This document shows, in pieces, positions 1 to 8,915 of a stretch of DNA of 64,000 nucleotides. Below the pieces are notes generated by a model. That model was not told the DNA's origin. It saw only the letters and a program-made list of their open reading frames with translations, and searched no databases. Location of the stretch: contig CAJTYU010000001.1 in assembly GCA_910584095.1 (NCBI GenBank), positions 124,001 through 188,000 on the forward strand. Reading direction: 5' to 3'. How positions within the stretch are numbered: the first letter of the stretch is position 1; every line of letters begins with the position of its first letter. Made by a program: the position numbers and the translations under genes. The stretch is from an uncultured Dorea sp. Its GTDB lineage: Bacteria > Bacillota > Clostridia > Lachnospirales > Lachnospiraceae.

Positions 1-680
1 TCGTTTTTCATCTCAAACATAATGGAGATAAATTCTACCCCGTCCTTGGACTCCCTAAATATAAAGTCCCCTTTGCTGCCTGTGTGAGCATCATTATCTT
101 TCTCAAAATAAGCCTCCGGAAAAGCGGTCATCCGCAAGGAATTAAATTGATTTAAACAGTGCCGCTCTAAGCTCTCTCCTACCATCTTGGTAGACTGCTT
201 TGCCTTGAAATCCTTATAGTACTCAATCTGTTCGTCTTTTAGCTTCAGCTTATCCTCATACTGCTCGCGCAGAGATTTCTCTTTTAATTGATTTTCCGTT
301 TCCTTATTCGACAATCGGCTCTTTAGCTCTGTGATCTCCGCGGCTTTCTTCGCCATCTCTTTTTCAATTTCCTGAACTGCTTCTGATACTGCCAGCTTCT
401 TCTCCGTTTCATTTCCGGAAATCTGCGCTTTCAGCTTCTCAATCACCCGATCTTTTTCAGACAGCTCCGCTTCCTTTGCAGAGAGCTCCTTATCATGCGC
501 TTCCTTCTGTTCCATGCGCGCAAGCTTCAAATCGCTCTCCTTCTTATCCATGAAATCCTTCTCTCGGCGCTGAACTTCCTTTTCAAATTCCTTATCCCGG
601 ATCTGCTGGACAATCTGCGCATATCCGCTCTCGTCAACCACAAACACTTCTCCGCAGTTGGGACACTTAATCTCCCGCAT
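1..680 (-). CDS. DUF2130 domain protein, 5' part (runs off the window)
   Basis: An open frame reads from an ATG at 680 down to base 1 without a stop, so about 226 N-terminal residues are present. It starts with a CPNC zinc-ribbon-like element at residues 6-9. A long charged coiled coil rich in Lys, Glu and Gln follows to about residue 150. The last residues read VEFISIMFEMKN, which matches the start of the conserved DUF2130 core as I know it. DUF2130 proteins are cytoplasmic, about 400-450 residues long, of unproven function and loosely related to RmuC. The assignment rests on family resemblance; the C-terminal domain lies outside the window. Confidence 0.8.
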   Translation of the reverse strand, partial: MREIKCPNCGEVFVVDESGYAQIVQQIRDKEFEKEVQRREKDFMDKKESDLKLARMEQKEAHDKELSAKEAELSEKDRVIEKLKAQISGNETEKKLAVSEAVQEIEKEMAKKAAEITELKSRLSNKETENQLKEKSLREQYEDKLKLKDEQIEYYKDFKAKQSTKMVGESLERHCLNQFNSLRMTAFPEAYFEKDNDAHTGSKGDFIFRESKDGVEFISIMFEMKN

Positions 681-773
681 ACTATCTACCCTCTCTTATT
701 ATCTCATGAAAGCAAAACTGACAGAACTGCTTTCAAATCTGTCTTATCTGTCATTCTGAAACAGCGCCGGATT

Positions 774-1829
774 TTATTGGTGCATAAATTGTATCATTTC
801 ATCTGTCCAGCATCGCGCAGAATTTCCAAAAGCCAGATTACAGCCGTGCCCTCCCGCCGGATATATGCACAGTTTATACGATACCCCCGCCTCTTTTAAT
901 GCAGACGCCATCCGCGCCGCATTAGACGGCGGTACGCAGTCGTCGTCTTCGCAGGCCCATAAGAATGTCTTTGGACAAGCCTTTGATACCCGCAGTTCTA
1001 CAGAAAGCGCCGCTCTCAAAGACTCGTCTCCTCCGGTAAGCATCCGGAAGCTTCCCTCATGGCATTCCTCGCCAAAGGTAATTACCGGATAACCAAGACA
1101 CAGCTTATCCGGCCGGACAGTTTCCGGTTCTAAATTGCTGCCGGTCTCTTCCCGCAGCGCTTCTGCAATCTCTCTGTAAAGGCATCCCAAGGACGCGCAT
1201 AGATGTCCCCCGGCAGAAAATCCCATCAGCATTACATTCTGAGGATCCACGCCATATTCCCCCGCATGCTCCCTTACATACTGAAGGGCCAGCGCCAGAT
1301 CCTTCTGCGGCCCCGGATAATTATTCGGCGCCGTCCGGTATTTTAATACAAAAGATACATACCCTTTCGCTTCCATATAGTTCATCACGGGATTTCCTTC
1401 GCCGCTGAAGCACACAACCTCATAACCTCCTCCGGGGCAGATGATTACCGCCGGACGCTTCCTCTCCGCCTCCATTATTCTCTCATATTCCGGCGTCAGA
1501 AGAAATACAGAATCCTTCCCGCCCCGCTTGTCCTTTTCCGGGGTCCAGTCTGAATTACAGTCCCAAAGGGATACGCACCTTCTGGTATGTCCGTCCGTGA
1601 TATCTAAAACCGTCTGGACCGCATCCAGAAGCTGATTGACCACCTCCGCAAAGGACCCTCCCCATGGGCTTTCGACAATCTTCTCTGCCAGCGCCAACGG
1701 AAGACGCAGCATCTTTTCCGGGAATAGCTGCAGATTCTTTTCTGAAAAAAATATCTCCAAATATTCTCTCATACTTGGATATTCCATAATATCGTTAAAT
1801 GAATGGTATCTTGTAAACTTCACCGTCAT
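774..1829 (-). CDS. Alpha/beta hydrolase, esterase/lipase-like
   Basis: Cytoplasmic serine hydrolase of the BD-FAE/esterase type, 351 residues from the chosen start. The oxyanion element CPGGGY lies at about residues 131-136 and the nucleophile elbow GFSAGGH has its Ser near 205. An acidic run EDDD near 294-297 and the His in AGGHG near 328 complete a Ser-Asp-His triad. The N-terminal 110 residues are not part of the core fold. A longer frame opens with GTG at 1895, but the ATG at 1829 follows GGGGAGGATA, the only good ribosome binding site, so I start there. It stands alone, divergent from the WYL regulator. The natural substrate, probably an acyl or acetyl ester, cannot be read from sequence. 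Confidence 0.85.
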   Translation of the reverse strand: MTVKFTRYHSFNDIMEYPSMREYLEIFFSEKNLQLFPEKMLRLPLALAEKIVESPWGGSFAEVVNQLLDAVQTVLDITDGHTRRCVSLWDCNSDWTPEKDKRGGKDSVFLLTPEYERIMEAERKRPAVIICPGGGYEVVCFSGEGNPVMNYMEAKGYVSFVLKYRTAPNNYPGPQKDLALALQYVREHAGEYGVDPQNVMLMGFSAGGHLCASLGCLYREIAEALREETGSNLEPETVRPDKLCLGYPVITFGEECHEGSFRMLTGGDESLRAALSVELRVSKACPKTFLWACEDDDCVPPSNAARMASALKEAGVSYKLCIYPAGGHGCNLAFGNSARCWTDEMIQFMHQ

Positions 1830-1951
1830 TATCCTCCCCGAAACATTTGCTTTCATTATAACGCATCCCAAGGACGAATAACAGCCTGAAATCACTATAT
1901 CTCAACAAATATCTTGATTTCTGTGATATTCTTATTTTGGGAGGTGGAATG

Positions 1952-2848
1952 ATGTCAGATAGCCGTTTATTCAAAATGCTATATTATCTATTAGACAGGG
2001 AACGCGCTACGGCCCCTGAATTAGCAGCTGAATTTGAAGTTTCCACAAGAACAGTTTCCCGCGATATAGATGCATTGAGCAGTGCGGGTATTCCAATCTA
2101 TGCCGAGCCAGGAAGAAATGGCGGTATATATTTATTGCATGATTTTATTTTGGACAGAGCAATATTATCCGAAAATGAAAGGCAGGAAATATTGACAGCA
2201 ATACAAAGTATATTTGCCACAGGTTATGCCGGCGGAAAAGAAACGCTAACAAAGTTATCAGCGCTTTTCAATATTAATACAAGAAATTGGCTTGAAGTGG
2301 ATTTTTCACGTTGGGGAAAACGTACTTATGATAACTCAAAATTTGAAAAATTGAAAACAGCGGTAATTCAGTGTAAAGAAATAAAGATAGTCTATGAAAA
2401 CACTAACAGCAAAAGAAGTAAACGAATCGTTCAACCGTTAAAAATATCTTATAAATCAAAAGAATGGTATTTGAAAGCGTTTTGCATGGAAAAACAGGAT
2501 TTTCGCATATTCAAACTGAATCGCATATTAGAGTTGGAATTATTAGAGAATACATTTGTGCCAAAACCATACCCAGATATAGAAAACAATTCACAACAGA
2601 CATATCATCAGATAGTCCTTTTGTTTTCAAAAGAAACTGCATACCGTGTCTATGATGAATTTGACACAACAGAAATTGAATATCAAAAAAACGGTGATTT
2701 GATTGTTTGTGCCGAAATGCCTGTTGATACATGGCTTGTTAGTTATCTGCTTTCATTTGGGGCGCAGGTTGAAATCATTGAGCCAAAGTATTTAAAAGGT
2801 GTTTTAGCCGCACAGGCACAAGAAATATATAAAAAGAATAAACCTTGA
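1952..2848 (+). CDS. YafY-type transcriptional regulator (HTH_11 + WYL domain)
   Basis: DNA-binding regulator of about 298 residues. Residues 5-55 form a DeoR/HTH_11 winged helix with the recognition segment STRTVSRDIDAL. Residues about 130-200 are a WYL domain, a probable ligand-sensing SH3-like fold, and a WCX-type C-terminal region follows. A TTG at 1937 and an ATG at 1949 are also in frame; GGGAGG at 1939-1944 is best spaced for the ATG at 1952. It is AT-rich compared with genes beyond the tRNAs, as are its neighbours. The GNAT gene follows in the same direction, with a palindrome at the gap that is the likely binding site. Regulators of this class usually control an adjacent small enzyme gene; that role is inferred here. 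Confidence 0.85.
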   Translation: MSDSRLFKMLYYLLDRERATAPELAAEFEVSTRTVSRDIDALSSAGIPIYAEPGRNGGIYLLHDFILDRAILSENERQEILTAIQSIFATGYAGGKETLTKLSALFNINTRNWLEVDFSRWGKRTYDNSKFEKLKTAVIQCKEIKIVYENTNSKRSKRIVQPLKISYKSKEWYLKAFCMEKQDFRIFKLNRILELELLENTFVPKPYPDIENNSQQTYHQIVLLFSKETAYRVYDEFDTTEIEYQKNGDLIVCAEMPVDTWLVSYLLSFGAQVEIIEPKYLKGVLAAQAQEIYKKNKP

Positions 2849-2878
2849 CACAAGATGTCAGGATATGTGTGCTATACT
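2845..2878 (+). promoter_or_regulatory. Promoter with embedded palindrome before the GNAT gene
   Basis: TTGACA (2845-2850) and an extended -10 TGcTATACT (-10 at 2873-2878) are separated by 22 bp, longer than the usual 17. The -35 box lies inside the palindrome TGACA-caaga-TGTCA (2846-2860), a likely operator for the upstream WYL regulator. The long spacer suggests that the promoter needs an activator that distorts DNA. The regulator's identity is inferred from adjacency. Confidence 0.6.
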
Positions 2879-2927
2879 AAAGGCCATAGCAATACAGCTA
2901 TAAACAGAAATTTGCGGAGGTATGCTT

Positions 2928-3668
2928 ATGGAATATATCAGAGTAACAAACGAGAATATAGAAAAAGAACATATATGTTGTGCAATTTCAAACAATAATG
3001 ATATTCAAGTGTCATCAAAAAAAGATTGGTTAAAAGAACGTTTTGAAGATGGTTTGGTTTTCTTAAAAAGCAAACAGCGGGGAAAATGTTTTATTGAATA
3101 TATACCCGCTGAAAATGCGTGGAATCCCATTGCCGCAGACAGCTATATGTATATTGACTGTTTATGGGCAGCTGGTTCTTTCAAAGGACATGGTTATGGG
3201 GCAGAACTGCTGAATGCTTGCATTGAGGATAGCAAAAACAAAGGAAAAATAGGACTATGCATATTATCCGCCGCAAAGAAAAAACCATTTCTGGCGGACC
3301 CTAAATTCCTAAAATACAAAGGGTTTGCCATCAGTGATGAAGCGGATAACGGTATTCAGTTATGGCATTTATCTTTTACCGAAAAAACTCTATTGCCCAA
3401 ATTCAAAGAATGTGCAAAACACCCTCATATTGATGAAATGGGATATGTGCTGTACTACACCAGCCAGTGTCCGTTTAATGCAAAATATATTCCTGTAATT
3501 GAAAACATTGCGAAAGAAAAATCTATACAATTCAAGTCAGTTCACTTACAGAACAAAGAGGACGCCCAAAACGCTCCAACACCAATTACAACTTATGCAT
3601 TATTTTTAGATGGCAACTATCTTACAAACGAGCAGATGAATGACAAACGGTTTTTGAAATTATTATAA
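2928..3668 (+). CDS. GNAT N-acetyltransferase with YoaP domain
   Basis: About 246 residues. The N-terminal half is a GNAT fold with an acetyl-CoA loop in the segment SFKGHGYGAELL near residue 90. The C-terminal half (about 150-246) resembles the YoaP domain, a thioredoxin-like segment that starts around YYTSQCPFNAKY. An ATG at 2922 is one base after the GCGGAGG site, so the ATG at 2928, seven bases away, is preferred. The gene follows its probable WYL regulator and has its own promoter. The acceptor substrate is unknown. Confidence 0.8.
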   Translation: MEYIRVTNENIEKEHICCAISNNNDIQVSSKKDWLKERFEDGLVFLKSKQRGKCFIEYIPAENAWNPIAADSYMYIDCLWAAGSFKGHGYGAELLNACIEDSKNKGKIGLCILSAAKKKPFLADPKFLKYKGFAISDEADNGIQLWHLSFTEKTLLPKFKECAKHPHIDEMGYVLYYTSQCPFNAKYIPVIENIAKEKSIQFKSVHLQNKEDAQNAPTPITTYALFLDGNYLTNEQMNDKRFLKLL

Positions 3669-3725
3669 AAGCAGAGCGTGTCTGTTAAGGCTTTTCGGGC
3701 GTAACATGCCGGAAAATGGGAGACT

Positions 3726-4733
3726 TTATAAGAAAATCTCCGTAAAGCATTCCATAATTTCTCTTAACGTATCCTGATTTAATTGATAATACACACGTCC
3801 GTCCTTTTTTTCGACTGTTACCATATGGTTAGTGAGAAGCATGCTCATATGATGTGAAGCCGTTGCGGGAGTTAAGTGAAGTTCCTCTGCAATCTCCAGA
3901 TTGTATCTCCCATGAGATTTTAACAGGCATAGAATCTCAAACTTGCTTTTATCTCCCAGAAGTTTTAAAATCTGTGGGAGCATCTCTCTGGCATTTCGCA
4001 TATTTTTCTGATACAGGTTCAGTTTATCTGCCAAAACACCCTGAAAAATTATGGTGGGCGTAATCCATTCTATCAGTGGAAGAACGGCCGTCAAATAAAC
4101 TTTTTTTGTTTCAGGGTGAAATTCAGATACAAGGCTATGCAGGGCATCAGAAATGTCTGCCGGCGCTTCAGAGACTAATTTTTCCAAGTACACTTTATTT
4201 TCCTGAAAGCTCATCTCAAAGGCAGAACGATTTTTTCTATAAATCTCGAATAATTCCCGGAATTTTTTTACTGGATTTCTGATTAACTCCAAAAGCCGCC
4301 ATTTTGTATCTTCGGAATATTCTGAAGACTGGAGTATCTGAAACCAGTTCTCCAAGGAGTTTGCATTAGGAATCTCTCCTATTTTTTCTTCTGTTAAGAA
4401 AGCCGTTATCACAGAAAATATACGCGGTTGTTCTATATTCTGCCACTCCGGCTCAGCTTCCAAAAGCTCTGTTGCTATGGCCATAACTGTCAAAAAAAAT
4501 TCTGTATTATTACCAAAGAAAAAATTTTCCTCTTCTTTTAATGAATAAGATTCCTCAAATACTTGCACATAACTTTCTAAATAAGAAAGATGCTGTTTAT
4601 AAAATTGATTTCCATCAATATTCATTTCCTCTAAAGAAGTCAGCATATCTGTTTTTACAGCCCCAAAATTCTTTGCCATATAGATAAGCCCCAATGTTTC
4701 TAAAAAAGGATGAAGCCTTTTTGTATTTTCCAT
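3726..4733 (-). CDS. ArsR-family winged-helix regulator with long N-terminal domain
   Basis: 335 residues. The C-terminal 95 residues form an ArsR-type winged helix: KFEILCLLKSHG, then LEIAEELHLTPATASHHMSML as helix-turn-helix and a wing at VEKKDGRVYYQL. The first 235 residues are mostly helical, contain no recognised motif and may be a sensor domain. ArsR proteins are usually about 100 residues, so this belongs to the long subgroup often found beside ABC exporters. That agrees with the dead ABC ATPase immediately upstream. A GGAGG site precedes the ATG. With the exporter gone it may be an orphan. Confidence 0.8.
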   Translation of the reverse strand: MENTKRLHPFLETLGLIYMAKNFGAVKTDMLTSLEEMNIDGNQFYKQHLSYLESYVQVFEESYSLKEEENFFFGNNTEFFLTVMAIATELLEAEPEWQNIEQPRIFSVITAFLTEEKIGEIPNANSLENWFQILQSSEYSEDTKWRLLELIRNPVKKFRELFEIYRKNRSAFEMSFQENKVYLEKLVSEAPADISDALHSLVSEFHPETKKVYLTAVLPLIEWITPTIIFQGVLADKLNLYQKNMRNAREMLPQILKLLGDKSKFEILCLLKSHGRYNLEIAEELHLTPATASHHMSMLLTNHMVTVEKKDGRVYYQLNQDTLREIMECFTEIFL

Positions 4734-4783
4734 TTTATAAACCTCCGTTTGTATGATGCGGTTATAATCTGTATTATGTATTT

Positions 4784-5146
4784 CTAACCAGCATAAATCG
4801 TTTTGGACTGTTTTTCAAGGTTTCCATCCTTCATGTAGTAGATTTCGTCATACAGCATCATTAAGTCGTCATTTGGATTGTGCGTGATCGTGAGCAATGT
4901 AATGTCTTTATTTTTTTAAAGGTAGTTTTCGATTTCATAGGCAGTTTTTTTGTCAAGGGCAGACGTACCTTTATCTAAAATTAAAAGAGGCGCGCGTCTG
5001 ATCAAGGCTCTGGCAAGCGTAATCCGCTGCTTCTGTCCGCCGGAAAGCGCGCCGCCATTTTCGCCCGCCACATATTCTAATCCCCCATCCTTTTGAAGCG
5101 TTGTAACAAAAGATATACCGGAAAACTCATTGGCAGTGGGCAATCC
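4784..5146 (-). pseudogene. ABC transporter ATPase, C-terminal remnant with in-frame stop
   Basis: Only the end of an exporter-type nucleotide-binding domain survives: the signature LSGGQKQR, a degenerate Walker B ILLDK-like segment ([12 protein letters not shown], Lys for the catalytic Glu) and the switch His in TITHN. The frame has TAA at 4916-4918 inside an A-run, yet reading straight through in the same frame gives KNKDITLLTITHNPNDD and runs on to TAG at 4784-4786. A single T-to-A change of a Leu codon therefore explains the stop. The Walker A region and transmembrane part are missing upstream, where TGA lies in frame. It is clearly dead. Confidence 0.85.
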
Positions 5147-5185
5147 CTGTCACATAATACGGAAGATTAACGGAGAAAATATTTA

Positions 5186-5482
5186 ATGTTTAAAATAGCT
5201 GCTTTTGATATGGACGGAACAATAGCCGATACCATTCCAATGTGTATAAAGGCATTTCGCAACAGCGTTTCTCCTTATACAGACCATGAACTTAGCAGAG
5301 AGGAAATTTTGCTATATCGGAGATACGGTTCAGGATATAAAAGACTGCCAAGATATCGGCGTGATTTGCTTTTCAGCGGCATGGCAAAAATCTTCAATGC
5401 TGATATTTTGGAAGAAAAAAATCCTAATCATGTATTTTATTATGTAAATGACTTGTGCGATTATTTTAACCGTAAATGGTAA
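5186..5482 (+). pseudogene. HAD-family phosphatase with internal deletion and frameshifts
   Basis: The 98-codon frame begins with motif I of a HAD phosphatase (FDMDGTIADT, nucleophile Asp near residue 8). After about residue 38 the sequence changes character. The +1 frame there encodes YIGDTVQDIKDCQDIGV, which is HAD motif IV and its flank, followed by ICFSAAW. The original frame then resumes with ADILEEKNPNHVFYYVNDLC, the usual C-terminal end. The middle of a roughly 210-residue enzyme, including the cap and motifs II and III, is missing, and two frame changes surround what remains. Non-functional. Confidence 0.85.
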
Positions 5483-5526
5483 TGGAAAATTTCGAATCCC
5501 CTTTTGCATCATCTCGTCATAGTAGA

Positions 5527-5733
5527 TCACTCAATAAGTCCATATTCCTTATATTTTTCAAGTATCCATTTATAAAGCATACGATTTCCAAAATACTGAC
5601 GATAAGTTGCAGACTTTTCCTTTCCCGCTGCTTTTAGCTTTTCCATCTGAGTAATTTCATAATCAGACTGCTTTCTGACATCAGAAAGCATTTTCTCAAA
5701 TGCTTCTAATCGTTCCATAATCTCATCCTTCAT
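5527..5733 (-). CDS. Small helical protein of unknown function
   Basis: About 68 residues, highly charged, with predicted helices and the pattern ERLEAFEKMLSDV ... EKLKAAGKEKSATYRQYFGNRMLY. I recognise this as a recurrent small-protein type in Lachnospiraceae, but no function is known to me. Starts at 5739 and 5718 are also possible; AAGGAA before the ATG at 5733 is modest evidence. No signal peptide or metal motif. It is surrounded by decayed genes but is itself intact. Confidence 0.6.
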   Translation of the reverse strand: MKDEIMERLEAFEKMLSDVRKQSDYEITQMEKLKAAGKEKSATYRQYFGNRMLYKWILEKYKEYGLIE

Positions 5734-5739
5734 CTCCAT

Positions 5740-6089
5740 TTCCTTAGCTATCTTCTTGTAAACAGAACAATTTGGGTATTGTCACATCGAGCTTATCAAT
5801 TCAAAATATCTTCTGAAGCGGCCGCGCCAGCGACTCCTCAAATCTTGTATCATCCTCTGCCACATTCTCTATAAGCGAAACAACCTGGCAGGCATCTGCA
5901 TCTATCAATATCTCCATAGAAACAAAATCCATAACTCTTGATTTAATATCACCATATTAACACAAGTATCAGGACTTTTCTATATGCTGAATTTCAAAGA
6001 ATCGGAAATGAACCATATGAATTATTTCATTTGATTTCGATCACTATTTCAAATTCTTTGACGTATTGTCTTAAAACAATCCACTTTTC
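5740..6089. other. Intergenic stretch between the small helical protein and the 540-residue gene
   Basis: Apart from the DUF188 remnant at 5801-5932, I see no gene, repeat or strong terminator here. The sequence is AT-rich. Confidence 0.5.
5801..5932 (-). pseudogene. DUF188 (YaiI/YqxD) protein reduced to its two ends
   Basis: A 43-codon frame starts with MEILIDADAC (in-frame ATGs at 5932 and 5917), the hallmark N-terminus of DUF188 proteins with their metal-binding Asp pair. After about ten more residues it reads straight into EDDTRFEESL, the typical C-terminal end of the family. About 100 central residues are absent, and the family's Cys-Pro is Cys-Gln here. The same end-to-end joining is seen in the neighbouring HAD gene. 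No function is expected. Confidence 0.65.
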
Positions 6090-7712
6090 CTAATATGTTC
6101 CATTCCAAATAGCCTGAAATCCCGCCTTGGAATTTCTCTCTTTCTCATGCACATAAGAACTTGCGTATCCCGGCTCCTGTCTTGCTGCATAACTTGCAAA
6201 AATCGTCTCCCACGGCCGCATGATCTCCTGAAATCTTTCCACGGCCGCATCATAAGTACTTTTATCATTCGGATCAATCTTAGAAAATGCCTCTGTAATC
6301 TCGGAAATCATCTTAGCATTGGAAGCAACCGGCTGCGTTCTGGTTCCGCCTATATAGTATCCTTCCCACATGGGATTTTGTTTATCTGCCGCTGCCAAAT
6401 CTAAAAGAATCTTTGAAGTTTCCAGCTTCCTGTCTATCTTCTTTTCTACCGCTTCACCTAAAACCTTTACCTGTTCTTCTGTCAGACCTAGACCTGATTT
6501 ATGTACATAGGCCCTCGCAATCCCTATGTTGGCATAAGTATTATAGGTACCCGAACCTCCGGCAGCTAAAAAATTGTCAATGTACTCTCCCGTCTTCTGC
6601 ATATTCATCAACTCTTTCCACGCCATTTCTATTCCGCCTGCGAAAAGTTTTGTTTTCAGATTGTCAGGAGTATTGGCAATTCCCTTCGAAATATTCTCCT
6701 TCATCTCGTTCACAAGGGCGTTCAGTCCCCCTACCGTACTCCGATCCGTGTGCAGAGTGGTTCGAATTATACTCCCAAATGCAGCAGAATATGCCGTGAA
6801 TTCATCTTCACTGATCTGCCCCTTTGCATATTGTTCAAACACTCCGAAATACTGTTCCGTATTTCTCAAATAATGCCTATCTTCTGTACGCACCACCTTA
6901 ATGCCCCCTGGTTGGTATGTTTTTGCCAATGAAACAGCATCTTCACTTTGCACATGTGTAATTTCCCAACTGTCTAATCTTTTTCCTTCTGACAGCTTCA
7001 CCCCCGTCAGCGCTCCCTTGCTTCCCGCATCTTGTAATGGTTGAATGGATTGCTCCTCTGCCTTTTCCACTGTCTCCCCTATAATTTCCCCAATGTCTAA
7101 GAGCAGTTCTTTGGATTTCTGCTCTAAATCAGCAAGCTGACCTTTCTTCTCCGTAATCATTTCCTTACTGGTCTCTTCAGATGGATTATGCAGCTTATCC
7201 AGTTCAATCTCCGATTTCAAAACACGCGCTTCCCCATCGACCCTTGCCTTGACAGAACTAACCATCTCTGCTTTCTCCAAGCCTAAGGATAAATCCATTA
7301 CATTCGCAAGCCTTTCATTTTCAAGCTCCTGTTCTGTCTTCGGGTCGTCTTTCTTTTTCTTCTCAGCCTGCTTCTCCATCTCCTTGGTCATAGCTTTGGA
7401 AATCTGATCCTCTATATCTTTAAGTTGCTTTTCATAAACATCTAACTGGGATTTAATAGACTCCATGGACTTTCCCTCTTTTTTAGCAGAACTAATCAGA
7501 GAATCCTTCTGTTCCATGATATTCATTTTCTGTTTCATAAGCGTCTCAATAAGACTCCCCCTCTTTCCCTGGGGTGAGACAAAAGCCATATCCTTACGCC
7601 CTTTCTCTGCCGAAACATCCCCAACCTTCCCATTTTTCTGCACAGCACTTTGATTAATACGGTATACGTTAAAAATTTGGTTTTGTACTATGGGGTTAAA
7701 ATTCATTTTCAT
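6090..7712 (-). CDS. Unrecognised 540-residue coiled-coil protein
   Basis: I do not recognise a family. There is no signal peptide and no transmembrane segment. Residues 50-125 are a strongly charged coiled coil rich in Lys, Glu and Gln, and a second helical charged stretch spans about 135-230. From about 250 the composition becomes more globular, with aromatic residues (SYAARQEPGY, AIWNGTY at the end) and a Gly-rich turn GGSGTYNTYANIG near 395. AAGGAGA precedes the ATG at suitable distance. It is a lone gene with AT-rich non-coding flanks, within the accessory block. A structural or substrate-like role (for example filament- or flagellum-associated) is conceivable but unsupported. Confidence 0.8.
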   Translation of the reverse strand: MKMNFNPIVQNQIFNVYRINQSAVQKNGKVGDVSAEKGRKDMAFVSPQGKRGSLIETLMKQKMNIMEQKDSLISSAKKEGKSMESIKSQLDVYEKQLKDIEDQISKAMTKEMEKQAEKKKKDDPKTEQELENERLANVMDLSLGLEKAEMVSSVKARVDGEARVLKSEIELDKLHNPSEETSKEMITEKKGQLADLEQKSKELLLDIGEIIGETVEKAEEQSIQPLQDAGSKGALTGVKLSEGKRLDSWEITHVQSEDAVSLAKTYQPGGIKVVRTEDRHYLRNTEQYFGVFEQYAKGQISEDEFTAYSAAFGSIIRTTLHTDRSTVGGLNALVNEMKENISKGIANTPDNLKTKLFAGGIEMAWKELMNMQKTGEYIDNFLAAGGSGTYNTYANIGIARAYVHKSGLGLTEEQVKVLGEAVEKKIDRKLETSKILLDLAAADKQNPMWEGYYIGGTRTQPVASNAKMISEITEAFSKIDPNDKSTYDAAVERFQEIMRPWETIFASYAARQEPGYASSYVHEKERNSKAGFQAIWNGTY

Positions 7713-7948
7713 AATAATATTCTCCTTGAATGATTAACTGCCTCTTTATATTGTATCGCTTTATTTATCCCGATAATATATATATCGGTTAACATACGTT
7801 ATTTATTAGTACTTGTTATTAATTATTCAAAAAACTTCTCCTTTCTGACTTTGCTCCGAGGACTCCTTTTTCCACGAATAGAACTTAAAAGATAAGCGGT
7901 AAATTTATTATTTTTGTTCATGATTTTCTTTTTCCGCCATATATAAAA

Positions 7949-8665
7949 TTATTTCCACGGTCTAACGCTACCAAGCCAGCCCTGTTCAGCCCAATATTTC
8001 CCGTCAAGATATTCAGCGTCTGCTTTATGTAAAGATTTCTGCATAAGCCTGCAAAATGAAAACTTTACTTTTGTAATGAAATTTGTGTGTGCCGCTTTTG
8101 AATAATCAATACTGGCAAAGTTTCGTGACAATCTCTTTACCCTGCTTGTAAGCTCGGATTGTTTTTTTTGCGGCAGTTTGTTCCAAACGACATCGCCCAT
8201 CAGTTTACCCGTAAATACACCAATTTTGGAAATCCCCCACCAAGATAAACTGTGCTTTATATCCTCTGCCGCAGATCTCGCTCCACTGCCTAAGCATTGT
8301 GTTATGATTACCGCTCGTTTTCCAAACATTGCAGGGTCAGGACGGTGCGGCATCCAACGATAAGCAAAATGGTCGAGAAATGCTTTCATCGCACCCGTGG
8401 TATGAAACACATAGGCAGGCGATGTCATTACAATCAAGTCTGCTTCCAAGAGCGATTTTTCTATATTTCCGATTTTATCTGCATCTTTACAGGTATATTC
8501 ACCCTTTAAGATACAGTTTGTGCAGCCAATGCAAAAGTCTGGGCAATCCTTTGGAAGATAATACTCTGTAATAGCTGCTTTCCCTTTAAATTCTGATAAA
8601 AATATTTCTTTTAGCCGATAGGTCACACCGTGTTTTTCTGTACCGTTTATAACTGTAATTTTCAT
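7949..8665 (-). CDS. NAD(P)H-dependent FMN oxidoreductase, cysteine-rich flavodoxin fold
   Basis: 238 residues. It has a flavodoxin-like fold starting MKITVINGTE, and the usual FMN-site segment VMTSPAYVFHTTGAMKAFLD near 80-100. Five cysteines cluster at 41, 45, 48, 51 and 59 (CxxxCxxCxxC pattern), more than the single CxGC typical of simple NADPH-FMN reductases; they may hold an iron-sulphur centre. Aromatic and basic residues dominate the C-terminus. GGAGG lies nine bases before the ATG. It is monocistronic. A role in electron transfer to small molecules is inferred from the family. Confidence 0.8.
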   Translation of the reverse strand: MKITVINGTEKHGVTYRLKEIFLSEFKGKAAITEYYLPKDCPDFCIGCTNCILKGEYTCKDADKIGNIEKSLLEADLIVMTSPAYVFHTTGAMKAFLDHFAYRWMPHRPDPAMFGKRAVIITQCLGSGARSAAEDIKHSLSWWGISKIGVFTGKLMGDVVWNKLPQKKQSELTSRVKRLSRNFASIDYSKAAHTNFITKVKFSFCRLMQKSLHKADAEYLDGKYWAEQGWLGSVRPWK

Positions 8666-8822
8666 TGTCTACACCTCCAGAATGTCGTGAAGTATCTGTT
8701 GAAACTTCCTGCGATTGTCTTTTTGGCTTAAATCAATATCCAACATCTTTGATATTGTTTTATGCCTCAAAAATATTTGCTGCATAAAAAAACAAAAACG
8801 GCAAGGCGCGCAGAAACTCGAA

Positions 8823-8861
8823 TAGGCGGTACAACCCTTGTAACCGGGGGTGTACCGCCTA
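8823..8861 (-). terminator. Strong hairpin downstream of tRNA-Cys
   Basis: Perfect 11-bp arms TAGGCGGTACA (8823-8833) and TGTACCGCCTA (8851-8861) enclose a 17-base loop that can itself pair CCC with GGG. It lies about 55 bases beyond the 3' end of tRNA-Cys on the minus strand. No clear U-run follows, so it may be a processing or transcription-end structure instead of a classical terminator. Confidence 0.5.
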
Positions 8862-8915
8862 ATCTAAAATTACTTCCTTATCACCGCGAACCTTGAATTT
8901 CCGGTCTTTTTTAAG

